Source: Croceicoccus naphthovorans (lineage in GTDB: Bacteria; Pseudomonadota; Alphaproteobacteria; Sphingomonadales; Sphingomonadaceae). Taken from it: 64,000 bases of DNA. The stretch lies in contig NZ_CP011770.1 in the NCBI RefSeq assembly GCF_001028705.1, positions 871,501-935,500 of the forward strand, in the 5' to 3' direction. Below, one piece after another: positions 30,497 to 40,573 of this stretch (positions are counted from its first letter, which is position 1; the number at the start of each line of letters is the position of its first letter). The translations under genes were made by a program, and so were the position numbers. Below the pieces are notes generated by a model that saw only the letters and a list, made by a program, of their open reading frames with translations, did no database searches and was not told where the DNA came from.

Positions 30497-33415
30497 ATGC
30501 TGTTGCAATCGGCTCGCACGCGCCGCTCGAAGGCGAAGTTGCTGCTGTCCATGACCACCGTGCTGTCAGGCCTGTGTGTCGCCGCTCCGGCGTTCGCGCA
30601 GGATACGGCCGATGCGTCTGACGGCGCGGCGACCGACGACAATACGATCGTGGTCGAGGGTTTTCGTGAAGTGGTGCGCAGCTCGATCGATACGAAGCGA
30701 CGCGAAGATGCGATCGTCGACGCGGTTTCTTCCGAAGATATCGGCAACCTGCCCGCTCTTTCGCTTAGCGAAGTGCTGGAAACGATCACGGGCGCAGGCG
30801 GTCACCGCGGCAAGGGTGGCGGTAGCGAGATCGCCATTCGCGGCCTTGGGCCGTTTTTGGGCCTGACGACCTTCAACGGCCGTCAGGCAACCAATGGCAG
30901 CGGCGACCGCTCTGTGAATTTCAGCCAGTTCCCGTCCGAACTGGTCAATAACGTCAAGGTCTACAAGACACAGCAGGCCGATCTGGTTGAGGGCGGCGTC
31001 GCTGGCCTTATCGAAATCGGTTCGGTCCGCCCGCTCGACTATGGGCGCGAACGGGTCAATCTGATGCTGAAGGGTGGCTACAATCCGCTGGCCGACCGGA
31101 TGGAGAACGGCAACGCGCTAAGCTGGCGCGGCACGCTGTCCTATATCGACCAGTACGACATGGGCGAGATGGGCGAACTGGGCCTGTCGATCGGCATTCA
31201 GAGGAACGAAACGACCAATCCGCAGGACCGCATGTTTGCGTCTTCGACGTGGAGTGCCTGCGACGCGACGGTCGTGCCGGCGGAAGAATCCGGACGGGGG
31301 CGGTTCAGTCGCTATACCGACAATGTCATCGATCTCGGCGGGGAAAATGCCGACAATCCCTTTTACCTCGTCGGCAACTCGCTGGGATTGCGCCAGCAGG
31401 GTGAGGACGATCGCCGCGACGCGCTGTTTGCGTCGATCCAGTGGCAGCCCGATCCGCGCTGGGACATAAACCTCGATACACAGATCTCGAAGCGTGATTA
31501 TACCGAGGATCGCCACGATCTGGTCTTCGCCGACAATCGTCGTATCGGGCCGGACCCGGTCTATGATGAAAACGGCGTGCTGCAGTCTTATACCGGCACA
31601 TCACAACTGTCGTCCGATGGGCAGTATTTCCAGAGGCAGGAAGATTATTACGGCGCGGGCCTGAATGTCGCTTTTGCGGCGGACGACAATGTCGTGCTGG
31701 CCGTGGACATGGCATATTCAAAAACGCGGCGTGACGATCTCAACCGGCGTTCGCGGCTTCGGTCCGACGGGCTGGATATTTATGGCAACCCTACCGCGCG
31801 GGCGGAACTTTTTCCGGGAACCGGCGGCGAAGTTCCTTATACCTACGATTATACGAACTCGGAGATTCCGATCCTGACGGTCGACCCGATCTTCGACCTC
31901 AACGATCACTCGCTCTACAGCGACGATGCCCTTTTGCTACGCGATCGCGACCTGACAGAGCAGGAAATCCGCGCCCTGCGTTTCGATGGCGACGTATCGC
32001 TGGACAACGGTTTCATCCGCTCCATCGAGGGTGGCGTGCGCTTTGGCCGGATGGACTATTCCGAGAAATTCCGTCGCAACCAGTTCGACAACGCTGATCG
32101 TGAGATCGACCGCGCGGTTAACGAAGCCTGCCGCATCGATTTCCCGCAGAGCAATTTCCTGGGCAACGCCGATGGCCACTCGATCCAGAGCTGGGCAACG
32201 TTCGACACGCTGTGCCTCTATCGCGAATATACCGGTTCGGAAGACTTCGGCCCGCCTGACGTGGCGTTCGATCCGGCCGATGTGACCGTGCGCGAGGAGA
32301 CTATCGCGGTCTATGCGATGGCCAATATCGACACGATGCTGGGCAATATGCCGGTGCGCGGCAATATCGGCACCCGCTACGTGATCACGGATGTCAGGTC
32401 GGACAGCGTTCGCGCCGAGCTGACCATCATCACCAACGAAGACAATACTGTTCAGATCGAGCCGACGGGCAATTTCGAGCAGGTGCGATTCAAGAACAGC
32501 ACCACCGACTGGCTGCCCAGCATGAACCTGATTTTCGAGCTTCGGCCCGATCTTCTGCTGCGCACCGCCGCCTATCGCGCGATGGCGCGCCCCGATCCCA
32601 GTGCGCTGGGCGCAGGGCGGACTTTCTCCCTCGCCGAAAACGAGGGTACGGGCTATGCCAATGTCGAAGAAGCGATCGACGATGTTCGCGCATCGGGCAG
32701 CCCGGCACGCGAACCGCTGCGGGCGTGGAACTTCGATGCTTCGCTGGAATGGTATCCGAACCGCGACACGCTGCTTTCGGTGGCCGCCTATCACAAGATT
32801 TTTCAGGGCGGCATCATCCCGGTGCTGCGTGACGAAACCTTCGTGGTCGATGGCACCCCGATCACCGTACCGGTGGCGCAGCAACAGACGACCGACGATA
32901 CCAGCAAGCTGACGGGTATCGAGTTCAATGCTGCGCATACGCTGACGTGGCTGCCAAAGCCGTTGGACGGACTGGGCTTCAAGCTGGGTCTGAACTGGGC
33001 GAAAACCGATTATCGTTCGGAAGACATTTCGCTGGGCGACCAGATCGATGTCGAGACGGGTGATGTCATCCCCCGCATTATCGAACCGGCCTCGATCACC
33101 GGCTTTTCCAAGCTGACCTACACAGCGCAAGTGTTCTACGGCATCGGTGATCTGGACCTGCAGGCGATCTACAAGCATCGTTCGGGCTATCATCAGGACT
33201 TCCTGGGCGGAAACACGCAGCTTCGCTATGTCGAGGGAAATGACGTGATCGACCTTCGCGCCAGCTACAACCTGTCCAAAGCGATCCAGCTGCGCGTCGA
33301 TGCAGTCAACATCACCAACGAACCGCGCATCGACTATATGCCGGTCCGGGGCAGCTTCCGCGATTATCAGGAATTCGGCACAACCTATTACCTTGGCATA
33401 AGGGCGCGTTTCTGA
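30497..33415 (+). CDS. TonB-dependent receptor (oligoalginate uptake)
   Basis: The 972-residue outer-membrane protein has a signal peptide (LLSMTTVLSGLCVAAPAFAQ), a TonB box-like start (DNTIVVEGF), a plug domain (EDIGNLPALSLSEVLETITG, EIAIRGLGPFLGLTTFNGR, VNNVKVYKTQQADLVEGGVAGLIEI), a 22-strand barrel and a terminal Phe (YYLGIRARF). This is the carbohydrate-type receptor pattern common in sphingomonads and Caulobacter. The downstream PL6 and PL17 genes overlap in series (TGATG, ATGA), so the receptor surely serves alginate fragments. Confidence 0.93.
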   Translation: MLLQSARTRRSKAKLLLSMTTVLSGLCVAAPAFAQDTADASDGAATDDNTIVVEGFREVVRSSIDTKRREDAIVDAVSSEDIGNLPALSLSEVLETITGAGGHRGKGGGSEIAIRGLGPFLGLTTFNGRQATNGSGDRSVNFSQFPSELVNNVKVYKTQQADLVEGGVAGLIEIGSVRPLDYGRERVNLMLKGGYNPLADRMENGNALSWRGTLSYIDQYDMGEMGELGLSIGIQRNETTNPQDRMFASSTWSACDATVVPAEESGRGRFSRYTDNVIDLGGENADNPFYLVGNSLGLRQQGEDDRRDALFASIQWQPDPRWDINLDTQISKRDYTEDRHDLVFADNRRIGPDPVYDENGVLQSYTGTSQLSSDGQYFQRQEDYYGAGLNVAFAADDNVVLAVDMAYSKTRRDDLNRRSRLRSDGLDIYGNPTARAELFPGTGGEVPYTYDYTNSEIPILTVDPIFDLNDHSLYSDDALLLRDRDLTEQEIRALRFDGDVSLDNGFIRSIEGGVRFGRMDYSEKFRRNQFDNADREIDRAVNEACRIDFPQSNFLGNADGHSIQSWATFDTLCLYREYTGSEDFGPPDVAFDPADVTVREETIAVYAMANIDTMLGNMPVRGNIGTRYVITDVRSDSVRAELTIITNEDNTVQIEPTGNFEQVRFKNSTTDWLPSMNLIFELRPDLLLRTAAYRAMARPDPSALGAGRTFSLAENEGTGYANVEEAIDDVRASGSPAREPLRAWNFDASLEWYPNRDTLLSVAAYHKIFQGGIIPVLRDETFVVDGTPITVPVAQQQTTDDTSKLTGIEFNAAHTLTWLPKPLDGLGFKLGLNWAKTDYRSEDISLGDQIDVETGDVIPRIIEPASITGFSKLTYTAQVFYGIGDLDLQAIYKHRSGYHQDFLGGNTQLRYVEGNDVIDLRASYNLSKAIQLRVDAVNITNEPRIDYMPVRGSFRDYQEFGTTYYLGIRARF

Positions 33416-34824
33416 TGCTGGCGCAGGAAAAAATGGGCATCAGGGCGGCGCTGGTCGGCGCTGCCCTTGGCGGAACCGCACTGGTCAGCCCGCAACTGGC
33501 GCTGGCCCGGGATTACAACGTTCGGACGGAGAGCGAGCTGTCCACCGCGCTGCGCGCTGCAAAGCCGGGCGACCGGGTGTTCCTGCGCGAAGGCGAATGG
33601 AAAGACCTGCAGTTCTCTATAAAGCAGGGCGGCACGGCGGCAAAGCCGGTGATCGTCGCGGCGAAAGTCGCGGGGAAGACCATCATTACCGGCGAATCCT
33701 CTGTCCGCATTGCGGGGGATAATATCGTATTGGCCAATCTGGTCTTCCGCGACGGATATTCCCCCAGCTCGACGGTCATCAACGTTCGCGGATCGGGCGA
33801 CCATCTGCCCAAGAACAACCGCATCACCGGCAACGTGGTCGAGAATTTTTCAAAGCCCGACAAAACGCAGAAAGACTATTGGGTCTCGCTGACGGGTGAG
33901 GGGCACCGCGTCGATCACAACGCCTTTGTCGGCAAGACCAACGCCGGGCCGACGATGGTCGTTCGGCTTGATCTGGATAAGGGCAAGCCCAACAACCACA
34001 AGATCGAGTACAACTATTTCGGCCCGCGCCCCGATTTCGGCGGCAATGGCGCGGAAACGATCCGGGTCGGCACCAGCACGGTCGTCGACGATGTGTCGGG
34101 CACGCAGATCTATCGCAATGTCTTCGAACGCACCAATGGCGAGCCGGAGGTGATTTCTCTCAAATCGCGTGAGAACGTGGTGGCGGAAAACACGTTCTAC
34201 GAAGTGTCGGGCGCGTTGACGTTCCGCCAAGGCGGCAAGAACGTCGCGCGACGCAACGTATTCGTCGGTAACGGTCGGGAAAAGACCGGCGGCATCCGCT
34301 TGACCGGATCGGATCACACGGTGACCGAGAATTACTTCGAAGGCCTGAACGGCACCGGCTACCTGTCTGCACTGACGTTGATGAACGGGGAATCCGATGC
34401 ATCGTCCAGCGGGTATCGCGCGGTTCAGCGTGCCACGATCACCAACAACAGTTTTTACGATAGCTTGCAGTTCGCCTTTGGCGCTGGGGCCAACGATAGC
34501 CGCACGGTTACGCCAACGCAGGTTGCAATGTCCGGCAACCTTTTCGGCGGGCAGACGGCTATGAAGCTGCGCGAATATGCGCCGCTGGGCGGGGTTGCGT
34601 TCACGGGCAACGTGGCCTCGCCAAAGATTCGGCTGGGTAACGGCATAGCCGCGACCGAAACTTTCGAAGTTCGGCGTGAAAAGAACGGTTTGCTTTACGC
34701 CTATCGCGATGGGCAGCGGATCGAAACCGGCGTGCCGTTCGACATGCAGCCGGTAACGTGGCGCGAAGTCGGCCCGGCCTATTACGAAAAACCTACACCC
34801 AATACCACGCAGAGCGCAGGATGA
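33415..34824 (+). CDS. PL6-family alginate lyase, single-domain (469 aa)
   Basis: The start ATG overlaps the receptor stop codon (TGATG). After an N-terminal export signal (AALVGAALGGTALVSPQLALA) comes one parallel beta-helix: YWVSLTGEGHRVDHNAFVGKT, YNYFGPRPDFGGNGAETIRVG, then Lys250 in VISLKSRENV and Arg271 in LTFRQGGKN. The residue after the Arg is Gln rather than the usual His seen in the larger PL6 here, which suggests a different subfamily and perhaps a different substrate preference. Likely periplasmic, acting on oligomers brought in by the receptor. Confidence 0.92.
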   Translation: MLAQEKMGIRAALVGAALGGTALVSPQLALARDYNVRTESELSTALRAAKPGDRVFLREGEWKDLQFSIKQGGTAAKPVIVAAKVAGKTIITGESSVRIAGDNIVLANLVFRDGYSPSSTVINVRGSGDHLPKNNRITGNVVENFSKPDKTQKDYWVSLTGEGHRVDHNAFVGKTNAGPTMVVRLDLDKGKPNNHKIEYNYFGPRPDFGGNGAETIRVGTSTVVDDVSGTQIYRNVFERTNGEPEVISLKSRENVVAENTFYEVSGALTFRQGGKNVARRNVFVGNGREKTGGIRLTGSDHTVTENYFEGLNGTGYLSALTLMNGESDASSSGYRAVQRATITNNSFYDSLQFAFGAGANDSRTVTPTQVAMSGNLFGGQTAMKLREYAPLGGVAFTGNVASPKIRLGNGIAATETFEVRREKNGLLYAYRDGQRIETGVPFDMQPVTWREVGPAYYEKPTPNTTQSAG

Positions 34825-37031
34825 ACCGCATGCGCCGTACCTTTATTCTTGTTGCCATGGCTTTGTCTGGAAGCTCCCTCTCCTCAGGGGCCATGGCCGC
34901 ACCGCTGCTGTTGAGCGACACGGCAGCACGGCAGATCGCTGGAAACAGCGATCTGCCCTTGCTTTTCCAAAAGGGACTGAACGACGCGAAAAAGCGCGTC
35001 GCGACCAGTGAGAAGACGGGCATTGACGTGCCCGCGCCAAAGGATCCGGGCGGCGGCTATTCGCACGAACGTCACAAGGTGAACGGCCAGATTGTCTATG
35101 ACGCAGGCTATCTCTATCGCCTTACCGGAGAGAGCCATTACCGCGATCATGCGCGTGATATCCTGTTGCGCTATGCCGCGATGTATCCGTCGTTGCCGCT
35201 GCATCCCGAACGCAAGAACCAGTCCCCCGGGCGGCTGTTCTGGCAGGCGCTGAACGAGTCCGTCTGGCTGGTCTATGCGATTCAGGGTTACAACGAAGTC
35301 CGCGATGACCTGACCGCGGCGGAGCGCAAGCAGATCGAGGATGGCGTGTTCCGTCCGATGGCGGAATTCCTGTCCACCGGATCGCCAGAAATGTTCCGCA
35401 AGATCCACAACCACGCGACGTGGGCGGCGGCTGGCGTGGGCATGACCGGCTATGTGCTGGGCGACGAACGCTATAGCGATTGGGCGATAGACGGTCTGGA
35501 CGGCGATGGATCGTCGGGCTTTCTAGCGCAGCTGGACCAGTTGTTCTCACCCGACGGGTATTACACCGAAGGCCCGTATTATCAGCGTTATGCCTTGCTG
35601 CCCTTCGTCGTCTTTGCGCAGGCGATCGACGCGAACGAGCCGGATCGCAAGATATTCGAACGTCGCGACGGCATCGTAGCCAAGGCCATCGCGGCGACGG
35701 TGGCGATGACGTACGAGGGCAAGTTTTTCCCGGTAAACGATGCGATCAAGGAAAAAGGCGTCGATACATCCGAACTGCTCTACGGCGCAGCGCTGGGCTA
35801 TCGACTGACCGGCGATCCGGTCTATCCCGCCATCGCCCGCATTCAGGGCGAAACGGTCATGACGGGCGAAGGGCTGGCGCTCGCCAAGGCGGCGCAGACG
35901 AACGCCGCGATGCCTACGCCGCAAAGCATGCTGCTGCGCGACGGACCGCAGGGCGATCAGGGCGGCATGGCGATCCTGGGCATGGGTAAGGGCGCCTTGG
36001 CCCAGACCATCGTTGCCAAGGACACCGGGCAAGGCATGGGCCACGGCCATTTCGACAAGCTGTCGATTATGCTTTACGATAATGGGCACGAAATCCTGAC
36101 CGATTATGGCGCGGCGCGGTTCCTGAACGTGCCGAGCAAGCAAGGCGGGCGCTACCTTCCCGAGAACGACAGTTTCGCGCAGCAGACGGTGGCGCACAAC
36201 GCGCCGGTCGTGAACGAAGAAAGCCACTTTGCGGGCGACTGGAAAGAGGGCCAGAAACACTGGCCGACGATGCGATATACGCGGTTCTCGGACAGGCTGA
36301 ACGCCGTTTCGGCGACCATCGACGATGCCTATCCCGATGCCGTGCTGACCCGGACGTCGTTGCAGTTCCGGCCCGGGGCCGAAGCGGAACCCATCCTTCT
36401 GGACGTGGTCGAGGTCGATACCGACAGCGCGCAACCCGTCGACCTTCCGTTCTGGTTCAATGGGCAGGTCACGAACCTCCCGAAATCCCTTTCCATCCGG
36501 ACAGACGGGCTGACACCGCTGGGTGTGAAGAATGGCTATCAGCACATCTGGAACCTTGGCGATGGCGCGCTGGCCGATGGGACAGGGCGGCTGACATGGC
36601 TTACCGGAGGGCGGTTCTATTCGCTGCACACACTTGCACCGCCGGCGTCGAAACTGGCGTTGATCCGCGCGGGCGCGAACGATCCGGAGTTCAACCTTCG
36701 CCCCGAAATGGGCGCGATGGTCCGCACCCGAGGTAGTGGCAAGACCCGCATCCTTACTGTGCTGGAACCGCATGGCCGATACGATCCAGCCGCCGAAACG
36801 ACCGTCGCCAGTGAGCCACGCATTGCGGACCTGAAGACTGTCCGACTGGATGGGGCGTTGGTGGTGCAGATGACCACGAAGGCGGGCGGAACGATCCAGG
36901 CAGTCATCGCCGACAATCCTTCCGAGACCGTCCGACACGATCTGCGCCACGGCAAGTTGCGCCTGCAATGGAACGGGCCGGTCGCCTTGTTCGACGGCAC
37001 CGGCAAGCGGATCGACCAGCCCGATGGCTGA
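34821..37031 (+). CDS. PL17-family oligoalginate lyase (exolytic), exported
   Basis: The enzyme releases monomers from alginate oligosaccharide ends. ATG 34821 overlaps the PL6 stop codon (ATGA); an upstream in-frame start would lack a good signal peptide. The 736-residue product has a signal peptide ([19 protein letters not shown]), an alpha/alpha toroid with N197-H198 ([10 protein letters not shown]) and Y253-Y254 ([13 protein letters not shown]), then a heparinase II/III-like beta-sheet domain ([25 protein letters not shown]). These equal the Asn, His and Tyr catalytic set of Alg17c-type enzymes. Confidence 0.94.
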   Translation: MNRMRRTFILVAMALSGSSLSSGAMAAPLLLSDTAARQIAGNSDLPLLFQKGLNDAKKRVATSEKTGIDVPAPKDPGGGYSHERHKVNGQIVYDAGYLYRLTGESHYRDHARDILLRYAAMYPSLPLHPERKNQSPGRLFWQALNESVWLVYAIQGYNEVRDDLTAAERKQIEDGVFRPMAEFLSTGSPEMFRKIHNHATWAAAGVGMTGYVLGDERYSDWAIDGLDGDGSSGFLAQLDQLFSPDGYYTEGPYYQRYALLPFVVFAQAIDANEPDRKIFERRDGIVAKAIAATVAMTYEGKFFPVNDAIKEKGVDTSELLYGAALGYRLTGDPVYPAIARIQGETVMTGEGLALAKAAQTNAAMPTPQSMLLRDGPQGDQGGMAILGMGKGALAQTIVAKDTGQGMGHGHFDKLSIMLYDNGHEILTDYGAARFLNVPSKQGGRYLPENDSFAQQTVAHNAPVVNEESHFAGDWKEGQKHWPTMRYTRFSDRLNAVSATIDDAYPDAVLTRTSLQFRPGAEAEPILLDVVEVDTDSAQPVDLPFWFNGQVTNLPKSLSIRTDGLTPLGVKNGYQHIWNLGDGALADGTGRLTWLTGGRFYSLHTLAPPASKLALIRAGANDPEFNLRPEMGAMVRTRGSGKTRILTVLEPHGRYDPAAETTVASEPRIADLKTVRLDGALVVQMTTKAGGTIQAVIADNPSETVRHDLRHGKLRLQWNGPVALFDGTGKRIDQPDG

Positions 37032-37081
37032 ACCGAACAACGACTTTTCATCGAAACATGAATTCTGACAGGAGTATTTTT

Positions 37082-37834
37082 ATGAGCTTGAACGGGAAGA
37101 CGGCGATCGTCTTCGGCGGGGGGCGCGACATTGGCAGGGCCGTCGCCGAAGGGCTGGCGCGGGAAGGTGCGGCAGTTACCATCAACTATTGCAACGACGA
37201 AGCCGGTGCGAAAGCGGCTGTCGCAGCGATCGAAGCGGCAGGTCGCAAGGCCATTGCCGAACAGGGCGATGCCACCAACCGCTGGGATGTCGCCCGCGTC
37301 GTCGCAAACCATTGCGCCGCGTTTGGCGACCGGATCGATGTGGTCGTCAACGTCGTCGGCGGTCTGGTTGCGCGGAAGACGATTGCCGAGATGGACGAGG
37401 CGTTTCTGGAACAGGTGCTGAAGTTGAATGTCACTTCGGCTTTCCTCGCCACGCAGGCGGCGCTGCCGCACATGGCGGAGGGTGGTTCGATCATCAACTT
37501 CGCTTCGCAGGCGGGTCGCGATGGCGGCGGGCCGGGTGCCATCGCCTATGGCGCCAGTAAGGGCGCAGTGTTGACGATGACGCGCGGTATGGCGAAGGAA
37601 CTTGGCCCCAAGGGCATTCGCGTCAACGCGGTCTGCCCCGGCATGATCGCGACCACGTTTCACGACACCTTCACGAAAGACGAAGTGCGCGCGAACGTGG
37701 CCGCCGCCACGCCATTGCGCCGCGAAGGGCAGTCGAACGAGGTGGCCGACCTCGTCTGTTATCTTGCATCCGACAAGGCCGCGTTTGTCACTGGCGCGGG
37801 TATCGACATCAACGGCGGCACCTTCTTTTCATGA
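37082..37834 (+). CDS. SDR-family oxidoreductase, probable DEH reductase
   Basis: In alginate catabolism, DEH is reduced to KDG by an SDR enzyme; this is the best candidate. The 250-residue protein has the Rossmann start ([19 protein letters not shown]), NVVGGL in place of [14 protein letters not shown], and the [19 protein letters not shown] active-site Tyr/Lys. A ribosome site (GGAG) lies 7 bases before ATG 37082. It follows PL17 by about 50 bases, so it ends the receptor-PL6-PL17 operon. The cofactor (NADH or NADPH) cannot be decided. Confidence 0.85.
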   Translation: MSLNGKTAIVFGGGRDIGRAVAEGLAREGAAVTINYCNDEAGAKAAVAAIEAAGRKAIAEQGDATNRWDVARVVANHCAAFGDRIDVVVNVVGGLVARKTIAEMDEAFLEQVLKLNVTSAFLATQAALPHMAEGGSIINFASQAGRDGGGPGAIAYGASKGAVLTMTRGMAKELGPKGIRVNAVCPGMIATTFHDTFTKDEVRANVAAATPLRREGQSNEVADLVCYLASDKAAFVTGAGIDINGGTFFS

Positions 37835-37878
37835 CCGCCTTGTAAGCTGGAAGGGAGCTGGTTCCCGATCACTTCGGA

Positions 37879-38821
37879 GTGGAGCCGATCGACCACGAGT
37901 TTATCCGTAAATCGCCCGATAGTCAGCTGACAAAGCTGGCGCCCCGATCGATTGATGCCGAAGTCGTCAGCGCACTGTTGTCAAAAAGGGGCGCGTTGGT
38001 ACTGTCCAGCGGCAGAAGACCACGCAATCCGGCTTGAGGAAGGCGATATGCTGCTGCTGCCCCGCTGGCAGCAGCACAAGCTGTGTTCGTCATCGGATGT
38101 CGCGGCGGTCGATATTGCCGAGGTGGCTGCGCGTTCGGGATCCGATTTGTGGGATTCAAGTCGGCCCCTTGCGGGAATACGGGTTCTCAAACATCAACCG
38201 GATGCGCCAAACCCGCCGGACGTGCAGGTGTTGGCCATGATGTTCAGGGCGGACCATGCCTACCAGGATAATCTGGCAAATTGCATGCCTTCGATATTCC
38301 ATCTCTCTGCGGCAGACGTAGAATTTGTCAGTCTGATCACCGTCGTACGAGAATTTGTCGCGACTCATATCGAATGCCGGGCCAACGGTTACGCCGCAGC
38401 CGGGCACCGTATGGCGGAGATGATCCTTATAGAACTGTTGCGAAGCATCGTTGCGAAGCGACCTGAGGGCACGACCGGTTGGCTCAACGGTCTTGGTTCT
38501 CCTGCGATCTCAGCAGCGATGACGGCCCTGCATCTGGAGCCCCGGCGGCGATGGACTTTGAACGAGCTGGCCGATGTTTCCGGATTGGCGCGCCCTCAGT
38601 TTTCTTTTCATTTTTCACGCGTCGTGGGCCAGTCTCCGATGAGCTATGTGCAGAGTGTCCGGTTGCAATGGGCAGCCGATGAAATCATGCGCGGTGCTGC
38701 CATAAAGGCCGTGGCAGACGAAATGGGCTATTCCACCCCTTTCGGTTTTCGGAAGGCTTTCGTTCGCGAATATGGCGTTCCACCCGGTCGGTGGCGCATG
38801 GACCGATCAGCCGCCAGTTAG
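37879..38821 (+). pseudogene. AraC-family transcriptional regulator, frameshifted near the N-terminus
   Basis: A cupin-type N-terminal part seems to begin at GTG 37879 (VEPIDHEFIRKSP, then LSKRGALVLSS). It shifts frame at about 37990-38015 to AEDHAIRLEEGDMLLLPRWQQHKL and runs on through two HTH motifs (WTLNELADVSGLARPQFSFHF; AVADEMGYSTPFGFRKAF). The total length is 3n+1, consistent with a single inserted base. The DNA-binding half could still be made from ATG 38048. It may once have controlled the alginate operon. Confidence 0.72.
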
Positions 38822-38873
38822 CGGCTTGCAGGCGAAGCGCAGGTGGTGTCAGATGGCTCTGACGCTGGCCTCA

Positions 38874-40010
38874 TCAGGTCGTGGGCAACCGCACCTGAAA
38901 ACAACTCCCCATACCCTTGGCGCTGCTCTTCAAACTGATGGTGCCGCCGTGCAGCTCCACCAGCTCTTTCACGAGAGCCAAGCCGATGCCAAGTCCGCCG
39001 GTCACCTTGCCCGAAACGGACGCAGCCTGCCCAAACAGTTCGAAGATCTTTTCCTGTTCCTCAACGTCGATGCCGACGCCGGTGTCGCTCACTTCCAAAA
39101 CGGCTTGGCCGTCCGCAGCGGCAAGCGACACCGATATCTGCCCGCCCGCCGGAGTATAGCGGGCGGCGTTGCCGACAAGATTGCTGATGATCTGGATAAT
39201 GCGGGCAGGATCGCCATCCAATTCGATCGGATCGTCAGGAACGCTGACCTTCAATTCGTGCCCCGCTTCGTCGATGGCCGGTCGATTGAGTTCCAGCGCC
39301 AGCGGCAGCACCTCCTGCAAAGTGATCGGTTCCTTGCGCAGGGAAATCTTGCCTTGCTCGATCCGGGCAATGTCGAGCAGGTCTTCGACCAGCCGGGACA
39401 CATGGCTAAGGTTCTGGCGCATCGCGGTGCGCACGCCTTCTGCGTCGATCCGGGTGTTACCGCGTTCCAGGATGTTCAGCCCCGAAGACAGCACCGAGAG
39501 GGGATTGCGCAGTTCGTGGCCAAGCACCGCAAGGAAGTGGTTCTTCTGCTTGTCCGCAGCTTGCAGGGCCGATGTCAGGATGGCGAGTTCGTCGCGCTGT
39601 GCCGCGATCTGCCTACGCTGCGCATAGAGGCCAAGGAAAACCTCGGCTTTTGAGCGCAGGATGTCAGCCTCTATCGGTTTCTGGATGAAGTCGACCGCGC
39701 CTGCCTCATACCCGCGAAAGCGTCGGGAAATGTCGCCGGTTCCGGCAGTAACGAAGATGATCGGGATATGGCGCGACCGTTCGTTCGCCCGCATGATTTC
39801 GGCCAACTCGAACCCGTCCATGCCCGGCATTTGCACGTCCAGCAGCGCCAGCGCGTAGTCGTGCTCCAGCATGAGTTCCAGCGCTTCTTCGCCGCTTTGC
39901 GCGGTGTGGAATTGCACCCCATCGCGCCTCAGCAAGGCTTCCAGCGCCAGCAGGTTTTCGGGCAGGTCGTCTACCAACAGGAAATTGATCGGGGCTTCGG
40001 GCGCGGTCAT
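38874..40010 (-). CDS. Hybrid response regulator/histidine kinase (REC-HisKA-HATPase)
   Basis: The 378-residue soluble protein begins with a receiver domain (FLLVDDLPENLLALEALL; phospho-Asp in LALLDVQMPGMDGFE; Lys in DFIQKPIE). A coiled linker leads to HisKA (HFLAVLGHELRNPLSVL) and an HATPase with N, G1 and G2 boxes (NLVGNAARYTPAGG, VSDTGVGID, GGLGIGLALVKELVELHGG). It is the last gene of a four-gene operon and overlaps cheB by ATGA. Lacking a membrane segment, it probably receives phosphate from the large hybrid kinase in this operon. Confidence 0.93.
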   Translation of the reverse strand: MTAPEAPINFLLVDDLPENLLALEALLRRDGVQFHTAQSGEEALELMLEHDYALALLDVQMPGMDGFELAEIMRANERSRHIPIIFVTAGTGDISRRFRGYEAGAVDFIQKPIEADILRSKAEVFLGLYAQRRQIAAQRDELAILTSALQAADKQKNHFLAVLGHELRNPLSVLSSGLNILERGNTRIDAEGVRTAMRQNLSHVSRLVEDLLDIARIEQGKISLRKEPITLQEVLPLALELNRPAIDEAGHELKVSVPDDPIELDGDPARIIQIISNLVGNAARYTPAGGQISVSLAAADGQAVLEVSDTGVGIDVEEQEKIFELFGQAASVSGKVTGGLGIGLALVKELVELHGGTISLKSSAKGMGSCFQVRLPTT

Positions 40011-40573
40011 TCTGCCACCCCGGCGGCCAACGATGCCGCAATCTCGTCCAAAGTCATGATTGCGGCATCCCGGCAGGCTTCGACCGCTGCCTCTGGCATC
40101 GCCGCCATTTCTGCAGTTGCCGGGTCCTGGATCAATACCACGCCGCCCGCATCCTCGATGGCGCGCGCGCCGTTTGCACCGTCATGGTTCGCGCCGGTAA
40201 GGACGATTCCAGTCACCGCAGGGCCAAAGGCATCGGCGGCCGTTTCGAACAGCACGTCGATCGCCGGGCGCGAATGGTTCACCGGCTCTTCGGTAGATAG
40301 CGCCAAGGCGCCATCGCCTTCGACCAGAACGTGATAATCGGGCGGCGCGAAATAGATCGTTCCGGGTTGCAGAGGCTCCTTGTCTTCCGCCTCTTTAACC
40401 TGCATCCGGCACTTTTCCGAGAACAGCTTGACTAGCGCATTGTCCTGGCGCGGCGGAACGTGGACGACGACCACGATGGATCGCGGAAAATCCGCCGCCA
40501 GCGGGGGCAGGATATGCGACAGGGCCTGAACCCCGCCCGCCGACGCGCCGATCGCGATCAGTTGCTGGGTCAT
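40007..40573 (-). CDS. cheB: CheB-type protein-glutamate methylesterase domain protein
   Basis: The 188-residue protein is a stand-alone methylesterase domain with the full catalytic triad: Ser11 (GASAGGVQAL), His38 (VVHVPPRQ) and Asp131 (TGANHDGANG). It has no receiver domain, unlike chemotaxis CheB. Start and stop both overlap neighbouring genes by ATGA. It is paired with CheR and histidine kinases rather than with chemoreceptors, so its target may be the histidine kinase's own sensory or coiled-coil region. Confidence 0.92.
   Translation of the reverse strand: MTQQLIAIGASAGGVQALSHILPPLAADFPRSIVVVVHVPPRQDNALVKLFSEKCRMQVKEAEDKEPLQPGTIYFAPPDYHVLVEGDGALALSTEEPVNHSRPAIDVLFETAADAFGPAVTGIVLTGANHDGANGARAIEDAGGVVLIQDPATAEMAAMPEAAVEACRDAAIMTLDEIAASLAAGVAE

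Noticed and set aside
35547..37040. 497-codon minus-strand frame opposite PL17
   Set aside because: High-GC shadow frame rich in Arg, His and Gln with no fold signature; PL17 motifs are intact on the plus strand.
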